This document shows, in pieces, positions 46,807 through 58,254 of a stretch of DNA of 64,000 nucleotides. The stretch's first letter is position 1. Each line of letters begins with the position of its first letter. This DNA is from Artocarpus heterophyllus (lineage: Eukaryota > Streptophyta > Magnoliopsida > Rosales > Moraceae): contig CM046341.1 in the NCBI GenBank assembly GCA_025403435.1, positions 20,607,460 to 20,671,459 on the forward strand. Direction: 5' to 3'. The notes beneath the pieces are model-generated. The model saw only the letters and a list, made by a program, of their open reading frames with translations, made no database searches and had not been told where the DNA came from. The position numbers and the translations under genes are program-made.

Positions 46807-49117
46807 AAGACAGCTGACGAGTAATCAGCACGTGATCACCAAAATTGTGGCATTGATGATTGGATATGATTGGATAATTAATTCTGATTGATTAGCATAT
46901 TTTTGGTCTTTTTCCTTGTTTTAGGTAATAGAATATTTGACTTTTGTGGATGATTGGATATTTGATGAGGGTTTCCTCTATTGAAATTGTGATATATGGT
47001 AAGTGAAACAAATTGTTTTGACTTTCCACCTTAATTCTCTCTCACGTGAAAGTATCTATCTTTAAAAAAAAGAAAAATTCTGCTCACTTATAAAAAAGAA
47101 CAATTGTCTTACTTTCACATCATCCCATTTTTTTTATTTCACGTATACTTTTTCTGTCTCAGTTCTTCTCTCTCTTTTCTTCACGTTTCTTCTTCTCTTC
47201 TTCCCCTTATTTTCCTACAAATATTTGAATAAAATATTGAGCATTCTTCTGGGCAAACTCAAGGAAATTAGAGAAGAATCGTTTCAAGATAAGAATGCAT
47301 TCTAGAATAATCCTTAAATTTTATTTTCCTATAATCCAACCCCCTTAACTCTGCCTACAAATTTCTGTTTACAATGAAATTTTATTATGATATTCATGTA
47401 TGTGCTATGAGATGTTCCTCAAAATTTCAAACCATTTGGAGTTTTCTATGTTGAGATATTAAATTTTTAGTCTCTACCACTCATAGTAAACTGTTGTTGA
47501 TTGGTTATGTTGCACTAAGATATAGACTTTGTTCATAATGCAAATGAATGTTATTTGGCACGAAATTTGATCGATATATTCATGTATATATTAAGTGTTG
47601 AACTAGAAAGTCTCATGGTGAAATGATGAATATTTATGTGTTATTGAATTTTCTTTCAGACTAGGTTTTGTGGCTGTTCTTGTTAGACATGTATGCCCTA
47701 AGGAGTAAAAATATAATACGTTTTTGGAGACATTTTTATCAATAAAGAATTTATTCATTTATATATACTAAATCTTGTCATCTTTACGTTCATATTTGTT
47801 GAATGTATGATAAGCAAACAGTAGTCTGAGACTGTCAGTCTAAACCTTAAGAATTGGGCATATGATGGGATGATTATGCGGTAGACACGATTCTTAAGGT
47901 GAAGGTCTAAAACGTATGATCCACAATCGAGGGAATAAAGTTGGGCGCTTTATTCTTGTAAAGATTGTTATGTTGTCTATATCCCTTTTGGGAGATGGTT
48001 TAGCTTGACCATCGGAGTTGGACTCTGTAAATAGAAACATTGGCACGTTGTCATAGGTGACGATGTGTTGGATTGAGACATAAAGTGAATTGATTTGGAT
48101 TAATAATTCTATCTTGGCAAATCGATTCACTTTAGACAGGCATTTGTATTGTTTCTTAATCCTGAGATGAATAGTAGGCCCGTTGTCTCGACTTGTGTCT
48201 TTTGATGTACCAATGGGTGACTCCCACATCTCTATAGTGGTATGCATGTCAGTACGTTAGAGGCATGACTCTTGATAGCGTAGACTTGTTATTCATAGAT
48301 ATGGAATCCATAGCTCCTCTTTAGGAGTAATGATATCCTCTTATATGCGTTGTCTTGTAATTGGAAAACTGGAGCGCTCAACCATTTGGATACATAGGTG
48401 TAACCGAATGGTATACTATCTTTGGATGGTAAGTTTTCTAATGGTGAGACAATGGAACGTAAGATAAAAATAATCGAGAAGGTAAGACAGAACTTGTCCT
48501 TAAGCCGATTATGGATTATCATATGGGGATACGATGCACTATGATATGTCATGGAGACTTAGCTACACGAGCTTCGTAATTCTATAAAGTTCGAGAGTGT
48601 AGCTCTAAGCTTTTAGTGGAGTAGCGTTGGAGTTGATAATTATGAAATGTATATCTGGGATATTGGGTTTTATAATTATCATGAGCTTGAACTTTATAGG
48701 TCCATTTTGGTCCCCTTTGCTAGCTCACAAAATCCTAAAACGACACGGCGTGCTTTTCCAATAATTGGTGACTTATGTCGGATTTATCATATTGGTTTAA
48801 GATTTGTAAGAATCAAATAATTCATGTCTGTTTATCGGTTGAATTAATTTTGTAAGAAACTAGTTCAAGATAAACTTGTTGAATTATTGCGATCAGATAA
48901 TTCTTGTCTGTTTATCGGTTGATTTAATTTTTGGACAAATTAGATCAAGATAAACTTGTAGAATTATTGTGAATTGATTTATTTTCTTAGAGATTATCTT
49001 GATAAAGTTTGTTTTGATCAGATAACTTCTCTATTGGGTTATTTGAATCAAAACTAAGACTTTATCCTTTAGAATCTCGGGTGGAAAATAAAAGATTCGC
49101 GGAGATTTTTTCTCGGG

Positions 49118-49178
49118 AGTTCGGCCTGCCGGATGACGTGTTCGGCCTGCCGATCAGACAGTTCGGCCTGCCGATCAG
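49118..49178. repeat. CGGCCTGCCG motif trio in the SIRE-like LTR
   Basis: Three copies of TTCGGCCTGCCGAT/GG in 61 bp, the same palindromic core as in family G LTRs. The related LTR at 60453 has a decayed version at 62346-62425. Confidence 0.9.
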
Positions 49179-49292
49179 CAGAGATAAGATTACGCGTTTT
49201 CACGCGGATCTTATCAGATATTGATCCGAACTTGATTCTGTTTCGAGTTTTGGAGACCTAATCTGATATGGACTGATCCCAAGACCAATAGG

Positions 49293-49300
49293 TATAAAAA
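49293..49300 (+). promoter_or_regulatory. TATA box of the SIRE-like LTR
   Basis: TATAAAAA within AATAGGTATAAAAAGGGAG, about 120 bp after the motif trio. The related LTR has TATAAATA at 62532-62539 at the equivalent place. Confidence 0.7.
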
Positions 49301-50629
49301 GGGAGTGAGTGTCATGATTTAATAGAGATCAATTTGAGAGATTAAGAGTGATACTCTTCTAGTGAGCATTTGAAACTCCCTGAGAGCTTTTGGTCACAAA
49401 TCACGAACACTAGCTTTGGGTTCTCTCTGTTGGTTGGAAGGAGAGTTACCGGTGAAAGAGCTGTACATATGAGCCCACACTCACTCCAGTTGTGGATAGA
49501 GAATAGCAAAGAAGACCAGTTGGTTGAGGCTCTTCTGGAACGTTACTTCTCTACACAGATTGTGAAGGTTCTTCGGCACACTGAGGTTAGTAAGATCTGT
49601 CTAATTTATACATATAACATGTCAAACTTGTGTTTTGAAAATTACTCTGATGGAAAATTTTTAAAATTTCGCTGCGCACTTTGTTTCCAACAGTTCTATC
49701 AGTGAATTGTTGGACTTCTTATTGCGTGATGTTTTTGTATGACTAAACGAATTTATTGGACAATGATACTTTTTATGGTACTGTATTAACATGTTAATAG
49801 GTTGTCATAAAAATTTTAGAGTCAAAGTAAGTTTATTTTATTTGTTTGAAAATATTTACCAAAGGATGCTCATTGCTTTTCAACTTGAAGTTAGTTTTAC
49901 CACTGATTTTCAAATGTATGTTTTGATATATTCCGATGATGTAGTTTTACATGTCTATTATATGTCGTATTTTTATGAAATTATTTTAGGATATAGATAA
50001 TTTATTATATGAATGTTAGTAAGGACTGCTCACTGTTTTGTTATTGTTGGCAGATTTTGTGTTGTGTGTTTTGTGACTTGTTTTAGTTATCAAATGGAAT
50101 TTATATGGCCAACAAAAAATCATTATATTATGTTTATAAGTTAGCTTTATCCCTCTAGAGTCTCATGCTCTAATTGTCTATGGATTGTGAATTATTGAAT
50201 TATGAATACATAAGGGTGAAGCAGGTATTAGTATTGCAGTTTTTGCATGAATACTTAAAAGTTGGTAAAATATATTTGTGTTCATGTATTTCTTGAAATG
50301 GAGGTGTGAGTAATGTATTATGGTATTGGAAGATTCCTTGAACATAGATAAATGTTAATTTTATTTTTATATGAATGTATGAGATGAACATTTCAAGAAG
50401 TGAGCACGTCGAGACCGTGGTGACGTCATCCAAAGAAAAGGTTTAGTAAGCAAGTCAAGTAAGTACATTCTCACCTGCAACATGATGAATGTTTATGAAA
50501 GTTTTATGAGGATATGTTTCATGATGATTTTTTTAAAAAGTTGATTTACATGATGTCTTCCATGAAAGCTTTTGATGTTCTATGAAAGTTCAATGAATGT
50601 CTTGATGATGACGTTTGTGAAAGCTTAAA

Positions 50630-50630
<1 letters not shown>

Positions 50631-50664
<34 letters not shown>

Positions 50665-50672
50665 GTATATGT
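50631..50672. repeat. GT/TA compound microsatellite
   Basis: A GT run passes into a TA run within the family G LTR. The minus copy has a TA-rich stretch near 21870 at the matching place. Confidence 0.92.
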
Positions 50673-51189
50673 ACCACTTAAATAAGTATTGCACACCCTA
50701 TGTTATGTTATGTTTATGTTTATGATGTCATGTTTGCTTTGGAATTAGCTACCCCTCTCCTCTCATGATGGTGCGCCTACAAAGATGATAATGGTGCAAC
50801 ACTTGGGCCCTTAAAGATAAAATGAATAAAGTTTTAATATGAATAATGTAAAGAAAGATATGTTCTATATGAGACTGTGCCAAGTACACTACTATGTTGA
50901 TGATGATTATGATTATAATGTTTCATAAAGATGTTCATAAAATGTTTTATCTTGTGAGATTGTAAGGTGTACTTACTAAACTTTTTGTTTACTTAGTTCT
51001 ATATCATGTTGCAGATAAAGATAAGAGGATAATGGGATAGATAGAGGGCAAAAGCAGGCGTATGAGCTATGCATGATGGATTGAAAACAAAGATGCCTAG
51101 AAAGAAGTTTAAAATTTATGAATTATGTTTTTATTACTTTGAATGTTTATTTTCTGCACTTTGAGATATTGGAATTTGTTTTAATTATT

Positions 51190-51410
51190 TTGATTTTGAC
51201 AGTAGATCGACTTGTAGACCATTACTGGTCTGACTGCCAGTGCAATGATCGGCCTACAGATTACCTTGTATTAACCTGCCGATCTAAGTATTTTAAAACT
51301 CTGGATTTGTAGAGCCTCGAAAGGCCTGTTGATGGTTGAAGTTCAGACCGCCGGTCATGTTCGGCCTACCAATATCCAAAGTTTGGCCTACCAAACTGTT
51401 CAGACAGATT
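51190..51410. repeat. Decayed CGGCAGGCCG cluster near the 3' end of family G LTR
   Basis: GATCGGCCTACAGAT, CCTGCCGATCT, GTTCGGCCTACCAAT and similar variants, the counterpart of 20788-20935 but more mutated. Confidence 0.75.
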
Positions 51411-52023
51411 TCAAAAGTTGTTTTGATTTTTATTTAAATTATAATCTTATTATATTATATTGGTAAACTATTTGAAAAGTACATACATATAAATAGTTTT
51501 TAATAAATGTTTAAAAAAATGATGAAAAGAATGGATCCTAAGAATATGTTAATTAAATTATGATTTTAATCTTAATACCTTATCTTAAATAATGATAACA
51601 TGAATGAATGCAACTACTGTTGGGTTTTGTTGGATTTTGTGATTCAAATAAGCAGCAGAAAATCAAAATTAATTCCTACAAAACCCTTACAGGATCCATG
51701 CAATTCGATTAGATTGATAAAAAAGTAATAGAATCTTACCAAGATAACAATAGGGGCAAGATTTCTGGAAGGAAGAGAGTGGGTTCACTCTGGTGACACC
51801 CTAACTCGAACTTTTCGTATTCAAGATTGGATTTAGACGTTGTTACTTAGAGCAACATCCTCTGTAGGTATCCACACAAATACTCTCTCAAAAACCAAAT
51901 TAGTGTGCTAGCATCCTCTTCTTGCGTTAAATGACTCTCTCTAATTTTTGGGGTTTTAATGTTTTTCGCCTTTTAGAATGAGAGAACGTCTTTTCTTATC
52001 TAATTTAGCCAAAAACCCTAAAA

Positions 52024-52049
52024 CATATATATATATATATATATATATT
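52024..52049. repeat. AT microsatellite in LTR X
   Basis: About 12 AT units. Confidence 0.92.
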
Positions 52050-53183
52050 GACTTTAAGATAGAGTCAGATTTTAATTAGGCTAAACTGTAATTCAAATAT
52101 AATTCATAGAATCTAGATAATGTCATATTCAATGAACCTAGACATATCTAGTATATCGAATTTGGACATTATCTATAACACCCGAGATTTTTAATGCATT
52201 AAAAATGCATTAAATTAAGGATTATATTAAGACAAAAAATACAATTAAAGGAAAATGCTGTATAATATTACAGAAAATTATACAGTATTAGAGCAATGCA
52301 GTATAAAAATTGGATTGTGTGGACCACAATTTCTTTTTATACTTTTATAAAAAGAAAAGAAATGAAAAAAAAAGGAAAAAATCAGAAAATCTCTTAAATT
52401 CGACACACTATCTCTCTACACTTTCTCTCTCTAGAATTCTCTCTCTCCTCGAATCTCGTTCGAGATTCCAGCATCCGTTTTTGACACCTCCCATGCCAAT
52501 GGAAAGCTCTTGACGAGCTAATTCCAACGAGGTGTCGTGCCGCCCAAAACGCCGCCGGAGGAGGCCACACGCGCTGCCCAAAGTGGCGGCGAAACCCATT
52601 TCTTTTCGACGAGATATCTTCATCGTCCGACGTCCGATCGACGTGATTCTTGTTCCTACACGACCATCGTGATGAGAGGAACAAAATCCACCCTTGGTGG
52701 CAGCTCAACAACGGCCGGATTGCTCCGCCCGCCTATCGCCTCCGTGCGCCACCGCCCCCACAGTGGAACTCTACCTTGGCGGAGGAGGTCGCCGACACCA
52801 CCCCTCCCAAAGAGTTCAGAGGATCAAGGGGAGTAAAACCTCTCGATCAATTGCACGGAAGGAGCCCGTTTCGCCAGAGAACGGCCATCGCCGCCGTCAA
52901 CCGCCGCGGGAGCCTCGTTTTTTGCTCTTCCCAGCCACATTTCTTCAAATTGGGTGAGGGGAAATGCTCATAGGATGATGGGTAGTAAAAGCCCTCAACC
53001 AATTTCGGGATTCCATTGCCGGAAAGCCATCATCGGAGCCTCCATTTTTGCCATCAATGTCGAGCTCCGACCTGCTATGTTAGAGGCAGAATTAGGCAAA
53101 ATTGACACCGCCATTGGACTCAGAATGGTCAATTTATGGGGGGTAGGCCCGAGCCCAGCTGCCAACGGACCCCGATTGACTTC

Positions 53184-53241
53184 GGTCAACGATGGTCAAA
53201 GTCGGTCAACGGCTGGTCAACGTCGATCAACGGTCGGTCAA
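53184..53241. promoter_or_regulatory. Phased GGTCAA (W-box-like) array in the CpG-rich LTR
   Basis: GGTCAA, the reverse complement of TTGACC, occurs at 53184, 53194, 53204, 53215 and 53236, with a GATCAA at 53225, at about 10-bp steps. TTGACC/T is the core site of WRKY transcription factors. The older LTR copy keeps three at 5859, 5869 and 5879 with the same 10-bp step. Function is an inference. Confidence 0.55.
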
Positions 53242-54049
53242 CAGTGACTTTGGATTTTTGTGATCCGGACCTCCGATCGAAGATCCGAGACGGCCTCCCG
53301 ACTCGTTTCAACGCTCTGAACGCAATGGTGACCTTCGTTCGAGCAAATTCTACTCCGATGAAAATCGTCTGGTACCGACTACACGTGGATCGAGACGATT
53401 TAAACAGTAGTATCGGAGTCCAGAATGACAGTTTCAAGAATGGATGATCTCCAAGAAGCATTCCTAGCCATTCACGGTAGCTCGAGGAGCACTGCAAAGG
53501 ATGCTTCGCATACTGTAGATGCAGCGAGATACAACTGGATCTGCTTTGCTTGGAGTTCAAGTAAGTAGGAATCTCGCCTACAGTATAAACTGTTTTAGAA
53601 TAAATTGTTTTAGATGCTTTCATAAAAATTTATGAAATACATGATCAGTGATTGTTACACTATTTTATGTGAGAATAGGTTCTATAACGTTACAAGGTTG
53701 ACGAAAAACTCGTTAAGGGTAAAATCGTCATTATTAAGGAAACGGCTAGAACGGAGTCGAACACTCCGATTTAGCATAACGTTATTAGATGAAAAATGTT
53801 CCGTAATACGTTAAGTAACGTAACCGTTATGTGAGACCATAAATTTATTAAAGAATGGTTAATGTTTACGTTTTATTGTCAATCGAGTGGATTGATAATA
53901 AAGAAGGTTAATTAATGAGTCGACTGTCGTATGATCAGGACACAGAGGCCGACTAATGCAAGGAAAAGGAACGGAATAGAGAACGCTAGAGCATAGTTTG
54001 GGTAAGTTCAGACTTCACCTACAACATGAAGTAAATGACTTTTAAACGC

Positions 54050-55380
54050 TTATTTATATAATTTGCAAATGAGTTTGCAATTACTATGTAAGTTTCTTTT
54101 AAAGTATGTTTGTATTTATTATGCAAAAAAGTTTTAAAGTTCAAGAAAAAGATTTGCTATGAATTTTCAATCGTTATGTTAAAGGTTTATTTGCATATTG
54201 ATATGCATAACATTTCTTGAAAGTGTAAGTTATGATTTTTAAAGTATTTAAAGTATGTTTTGCATTATGGCAATGCAAAATGTTTTATAGATTAAGTTAT
54301 AAGTTTCATGATGCAATTGCTATGCAATAAGTTGCATTTATTGTGCAATAAGTTTTGGAATAAAAGTTATAATTTGTAAAATGTGATTGCGTTATATGAT
54401 ACGTTGCGATACAATAAGTTGCAATTGTGATGCAATAAATTTCAGAGTACAAACTATGATTAGCAAAATGTGTTTGCATTTTATATTGTATTTATTAAGC
54501 AATATGTTGCATTTGTGATGCAATAAGTGTTAGAATGCAAGTTATGATTTGCAAAATGTGTTTGCGTTTTATGATGATTTTATTAAGCAATATGTTGCAT
54601 CTGTTATGCAATAAATTTTATAATACAAGCTATGAATTGCAAGTGTATTGCATATGATGTGATTGCATTTGAAATGCTCACTAAAGTTAATAAGAAGGTA
54701 ACGTTAAGATAAAAAGAAAGTGTTGTACCAGCCTCTTTGTTATGAGGTAATGAAAGTAAAATTAAAGTTTGACCTCCTAAAGGTGAGGTACAAGACCTCA
54801 ATGTTTGATGGTCTCAAGTCTTCCACAAGGGAAGCATCATGTATATGATCTCATGATTAATGAGTTGGTACGAACACTAAAGTAAAGTAAGGAAAAGGAA
54901 GGTTATAAGAAAAAGAAAGTTAAAGGAACAAGAATAAAGGTTGAGAAAGAAAAGAATATTTAAGTTTATAGAACGTTCATAAAATGCTCATAATTGAAGT
55001 TAATAATTGAGCATAAATGGAGTCATGCATTCTGATGTTGTTTGAATGCCTTTTTATGATGTATTTATATGTTATGTTATGGAAAACATTCAGAGAAATG
55101 TTTTATGACAAATGTTTATGAAAAACATTTTCATATTTTTAAGAAAAGGTTTATGAACGACGTTTTAAGATAAACGTTCAAGAAATGTTTTACGAAAAAC
55201 GTTTATGCAAAATGTTTCAGAAATGTTTTATGAAAAACGTTATGCAAAACGTTTCAGAAATGTTTTATAGAAAATGTTTATGAAAAATATTTCATAAATG
55301 TTTATGGAAAACGTTCATGAAGAACGTTTCAAGAGAAAGGTTTTCATAAGAAAAGTTTTTAAACCATGTTTAAATGCTTT
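54050..55380. repeat. Word-like degenerate repeats in the CpG-rich LTR
   Basis: 54160-54640 repeats variants of TTATGCAATAAGTTGCATT. 55080-55360 repeats variants of AATGTTTTATGAAAAACGTT, roughly every 20-25 bp. These are degenerate minisatellites typical of long gypsy LTRs. Confidence 0.75.
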
Positions 55381-56950
55381 GTGAGAATATGTTTGAACTT
55401 ACTGAGCAAAAGCTCATTAAAAGTTTTTCATGCTGTAGGTAATTTATGGGTGACCAATAAGACCCGCTAGAAGAGCTGAGTGCTGCGGAGGACAGATGCG
55501 AAGATTTGGGTATGGATACCATCACTGTTTGCTTCCGCTATGCAAAGAAAATGTTTTCCACTATTTAATATAGTGTTTTCAAAGTTTTAAGAAAATCAGA
55601 GTTCTAAGAATTGTATTCAAAGTTTTAAGATACAGTTTACGAACTGTTTTATGTAATTATAAAGTAAAGTTTAAAGCTATGATTTAATAAATGTTTCTTA
55701 TTAAGTTTTAAGAAACGTTTTGAAATGATTTTAAGGGCAAGTGTTGAGCGATGTCTTAACTTGAATGGCGACAGAGGTCGCATCAGTTTTAAAGAACGTT
55801 TAAAGAAAAAAAAATTATTTCAGTATTTTTCTTACTAAGTAAGTAAGATTACTGTTTATGACAACGATGTTTATGAAAGTAAAGTGATTGCCCGAAAAGG
55901 TGGGTCGTCACATTATCAAGTTCATTGAACCTAGACACAGTAAACCCAAAATTTGTTTTTGGTCTGTTCTAAGTGTGCGACCCTATAGATTCTCATAATG
56001 TTGGTAGTGGGCTTAAAATTTTGTCTCTGGCCCACAAATCAAAAGCGGCCTCTAGCAAGACATTATGATTACCCAAGTTATACGAATGTCAACAATCCGA
56101 CAAAACCTAATCCACAATGAGTATTAAAGTTCTTTTATCACTAGATGCCTTGATTGAACATAAGGCATAGTTTATGTCATCCTTATACTATTCAATAGTT
56201 TATGTCATCCTTATACTATTCAATCATATTATTTATCGATCTTAAGTAGACTGATATTGATAACCCTTATCAATTCATTCTAGTATGACCATACATTTTT
56301 CTTCAGTCTAACTTATCGAGGGGCCCATAGATATCTTTCTCATAATAAATGAGAGACAAATTCCTTCGTAATCACTCACATTCCTCACATGATTCACTCT
56401 TTATCCAACAACAATCCATTCCTTCATCCTATTAAAGATAATATTAGAATGTGTCAAAATACGAAACTTGTCATGTAGGAAACAATGGTGATTTTAGGTT
56501 AGAGGACTACGATAATACTATTGTAATGAGAATCACTTATGACAATTATCCATGCAGTATTCTCATAGCGGGTCGATCCAATACATTGTTTCTCAAATAT
56601 GTATCTATGAGTTGACTTAGTATCTCATACACATGATTAGTAAAACATAATCACCAGTCAAACTTCATACCAGTCTTCATTCATTATTATCCCGATAATA
56701 ATGATCAAATAGGGATAATTTAGAATATAATTCAATTTTCACCTAAGAGTTTTACTATCAAGTCACATACTTGATGACCTTAGGCAGAATTAACTATTCA
56801 TAGAATTGGAATAAAAAACAATAATAAAAATGCCTCTTTATTAATAAAATGCAAATATAATGAAGTCAAAATATAGCTATTACATAATTGGCCTAGGGTA
56901 CATCACTAACAACGACATCCGTGACGTCTGTAAGGGGGCGTTACATAATG

Positions 56951-58254
56951 TCATTGCATCTATATATAGCTTTCTCATATCTCTCCGGCCACCAATGAAA
57001 AATGCGGGTAAAATTTTCTGTTGTCCCACTTATGGGCCCTTGTTTCACCCATCGACGCTGTCAATCATACCTTGGTACAGATATGCTCGAATTGTTTTCC
57101 GGTTGTTTCGGAAAGAGTCCAACCTCTGTTTCCACTTTGATATACATGTCAACCACATATTGCTGCAAAAGAGGACCCACATGCAATAACAATGACTTTT
57201 GCGAAGGCCTAATCTACAATCTATAGCAATAAAACTCACGGCACGCAACTGTAGACTTCTGATTCTTCGCTTCAGCAACTGCAAAGAAATAACGAGAATA
57301 GATAATTAGACTTCAAGAATGAAAAACCTCGTAAATAAAATAAGAGAGAATGACAAAAGCTAATAAATTTAACAAGTGATCTACCTTATGTTACTGTTGC
57401 TATTACTTCATCAACAGAAGTAATACGATGAACGTCTATCGAATTTCCGCACACAGATATTGTTTGTCCTTGTCGTTTCTTAGATTTGGGGATATTTGGA
57501 TGCCAACCAGGCTTTCCTTAAGGAAACAACAATAGGTATCGTAATGAATCATGACAACCAAAACAATTTTGAATTTTATGAGCCTCTCCACCATGGCCCG
57601 AAACAATGATGTCGCGATTTTATGCTCTGCAGAGGCGGCATCATCTACCCATATTGCAGCAACTTGAGACACGGAAGGAGCATTGTAAACTCCCTGATCT
57701 AGTCCAGGGTCAGATTTTATCTGTATCTTGTGGTTCTTCAAATCAGGAATATTCTTGAGGCTATGAAACAATTGGCAATATGGATTCACCTTTAGTGTAT
57801 CAATTATCTTATTGTTTGTCTGGATTCTCATTTTGTCAGAAAAATTCAATCGATTTTGCAATTCATGTTCAGTATCATGGAAGTACAATTGCAATAGAGA
57901 AGGAGGGTGATCTGTTGGAAGAAGCTGATGAACATGATGATAAATTTGCCCTTGAACCCCTGAAAGCGTAAATACTCTTGCTTCCACAAAGAGTCTTGTC
58001 ATACTTAACACCAAGTGACGTAAAAGCAAAATTGCTATTATATGTCCTTATATATGTTTTGAATGCTTGCGCTGCAACTGAAGTTGAGGTGAACAGCTCT
58101 TATAACTCATCAGGAACATCATGTGACTCCAAGACAATTTCCCTATCGGAGCAACAAGATCCCTTGCTTTCATGTTGAAATTTTTTTGCTCCACAACGTT
58201 TACATAGCGCTGGTGATGGGATCCAAGGCAGCAGCTACGCACGCCCAAATCCAA
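56951..58254 (-). pseudogene. Helitron N-terminal part (zinc finger and Helitron-like N)
   Basis: Read on the minus strand, 58254-58150 has a CxxC-type finger in a broken frame (CKRCGAKK). 58120-57985 has a DELYELF-type block and FAFTSLGVKYDK in shifted frames. 58029-57436 is a 197-residue frame with GVQGQIYHHVHQLLP, LLQLYFHDTEHELQNR, NPYCQLFHSL and DQGVYNAPSVSQVAAIW, the Helitron-like N domain. After further frame changes, about 57010-56951 reads PAFFIGGRRDMRKLYIDAM, which continues directly into the Rep piece at 46453 once the LTR is removed. It precedes the HUH nuclease in intact Helitrons. Confidence 0.87.

Larger units (their letters stand above)
47681..49692 (+). mobile_element. SIRE-like copia solo LTR
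   Basis: 2012 bp from TGTTAGACATGTATGCCC to TTGTTTCCAACA, with inverted ends TGTTAG/CCAACA and a perfect 5-bp duplication GTTCT at 47676-47680 and 49693-49697. It is inside the family G LTR. It shares its body with the LTRs at 60453 and 63266 (GGTGTAACCGAATGGTAT, GATAATTCATGTCTGTTTATC). The TATA box is at 49293-49300. The 111-residue open frame at 49370-49705 crosses the LTR end and is not a gene. The SIRE/Maximus label rests on the TGTTAGACATGTATGCCC start and is tentative. Confidence 0.92.
52174..55912 (+). mobile_element. Gypsy-type 3.7-kb solo LTR, CpG-rich copy
   Basis: 3739 bp from TATAACACCCGAG (the usual TGTAACACCC with one change) to GGGTCGTCACA, with a perfect duplication TTATC at 52169-52173 and 55913-55917. 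It is the innermost and so the latest insertion of the nest. 52400-53600 is GC-rich and dense in CpG, which suggests little deamination since insertion. An older copy lies at about 4870-7879. The open frames at 52394-53623 on both strands come from this GC-rich part and show no protein family. The 54050-55390 part has phased TGCAATA/TGTTTTATGAAAA words. Confidence 0.92.
51618..56911 (-). mobile_element. Copia-type LTR X (SIRE-related) with a nested solo LTR
   Basis: On the plus strand it starts TGTTGGGTTTTG and ends CATCACTAACA. The flanks ACTAC (51613-51617) and ACGAC (56912-56916) are a 5-bp duplication with one change, and the uninterrupted family G copy reads ACGAC at this point. Without the nested 52174-55912 LTR (and one TTATC) it is about 1550 bp. 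Read on the minus strand it starts TGTTAGTGATGTACCCTAGG and soon has TTATTAATAAAG, resembling the SIRE-like starts at 47681 and 60453, so it is probably a related copia LTR in reverse. No internal element sequence is attached. Confidence 0.88.
46454..56945 (+). mobile_element. Gypsy-type long LTR, family G, plus copy with nested insertions
   Basis: Starts TGTAACACCTGCC and ends GTAAGGGGGCGTTACA, flanked by a perfect TAATG duplication at 46449-46453 and 56946-56950, inside Helitron Rep. The span is 10492 bp. Taking out 47681-49692 and 51618-56911, each with one duplication copy, leaves about 3176 bp, collinear with the minus copy at 20452-23493 (3042 bp). No internal retrotransposon sequence is attached, so it is a solo LTR that later served as a landing site. 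Landmarks are motif clusters at both ends, CGAGACCGTGGTGACGTCAT at 50410, CATTCTCACCTGCAACATGA at 50466 and GTGCAACACTTGGGCCC at 50792. Confidence 0.93.
43711..58254 (-). mobile_element. Helitron Rep-helicase element, interrupted and decayed
   Basis: On the minus strand a single RepHel gene can be followed from an N-terminal zinc finger (58254) through the Helitron-like N domain (to 56951), across the large LTR nest (46454-56945) into the Rep HUH and Tyr region (46453-45600) and the PIF1-type helicase (44888-43711). The target duplication TAATG on both sides of the LTR, and the way the reading frame joins across it, show this was one gene. Its last helicase part is cut off by copia D. The Helitron termini (TC at the 5' end; CTRR and hairpin at the 3' end) were not found, so the element limits are unknown. 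Confidence 0.85.

Noticed and set aside
49370..49705. 111-residue plus-strand frame
   Set aside because: It begins inside the SIRE-like LTR and runs across the LTR end and duplication into the host LTR, so it cannot be an ancestral gene.
52394..53623. Several overlapping open frames of 60-145 residues on both strands
   Set aside because: They lie in the GC-rich part of a defined solo LTR, on both strands at once, with Arg/Pro-rich low-complexity translations and no known domain. The older LTR copy does not keep the frames.
57436..58029. 197-residue minus-strand frame as a possible host gene
   Set aside because: It is the N-terminal domain of the Helitron Rep-helicase and joins further Helitron motifs on both sides.
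43711..58254. Helitron gene capture
   Set aside because: All coding similarity recognised between the LTR guests belongs to the Rep-helicase itself; no host exon was seen.
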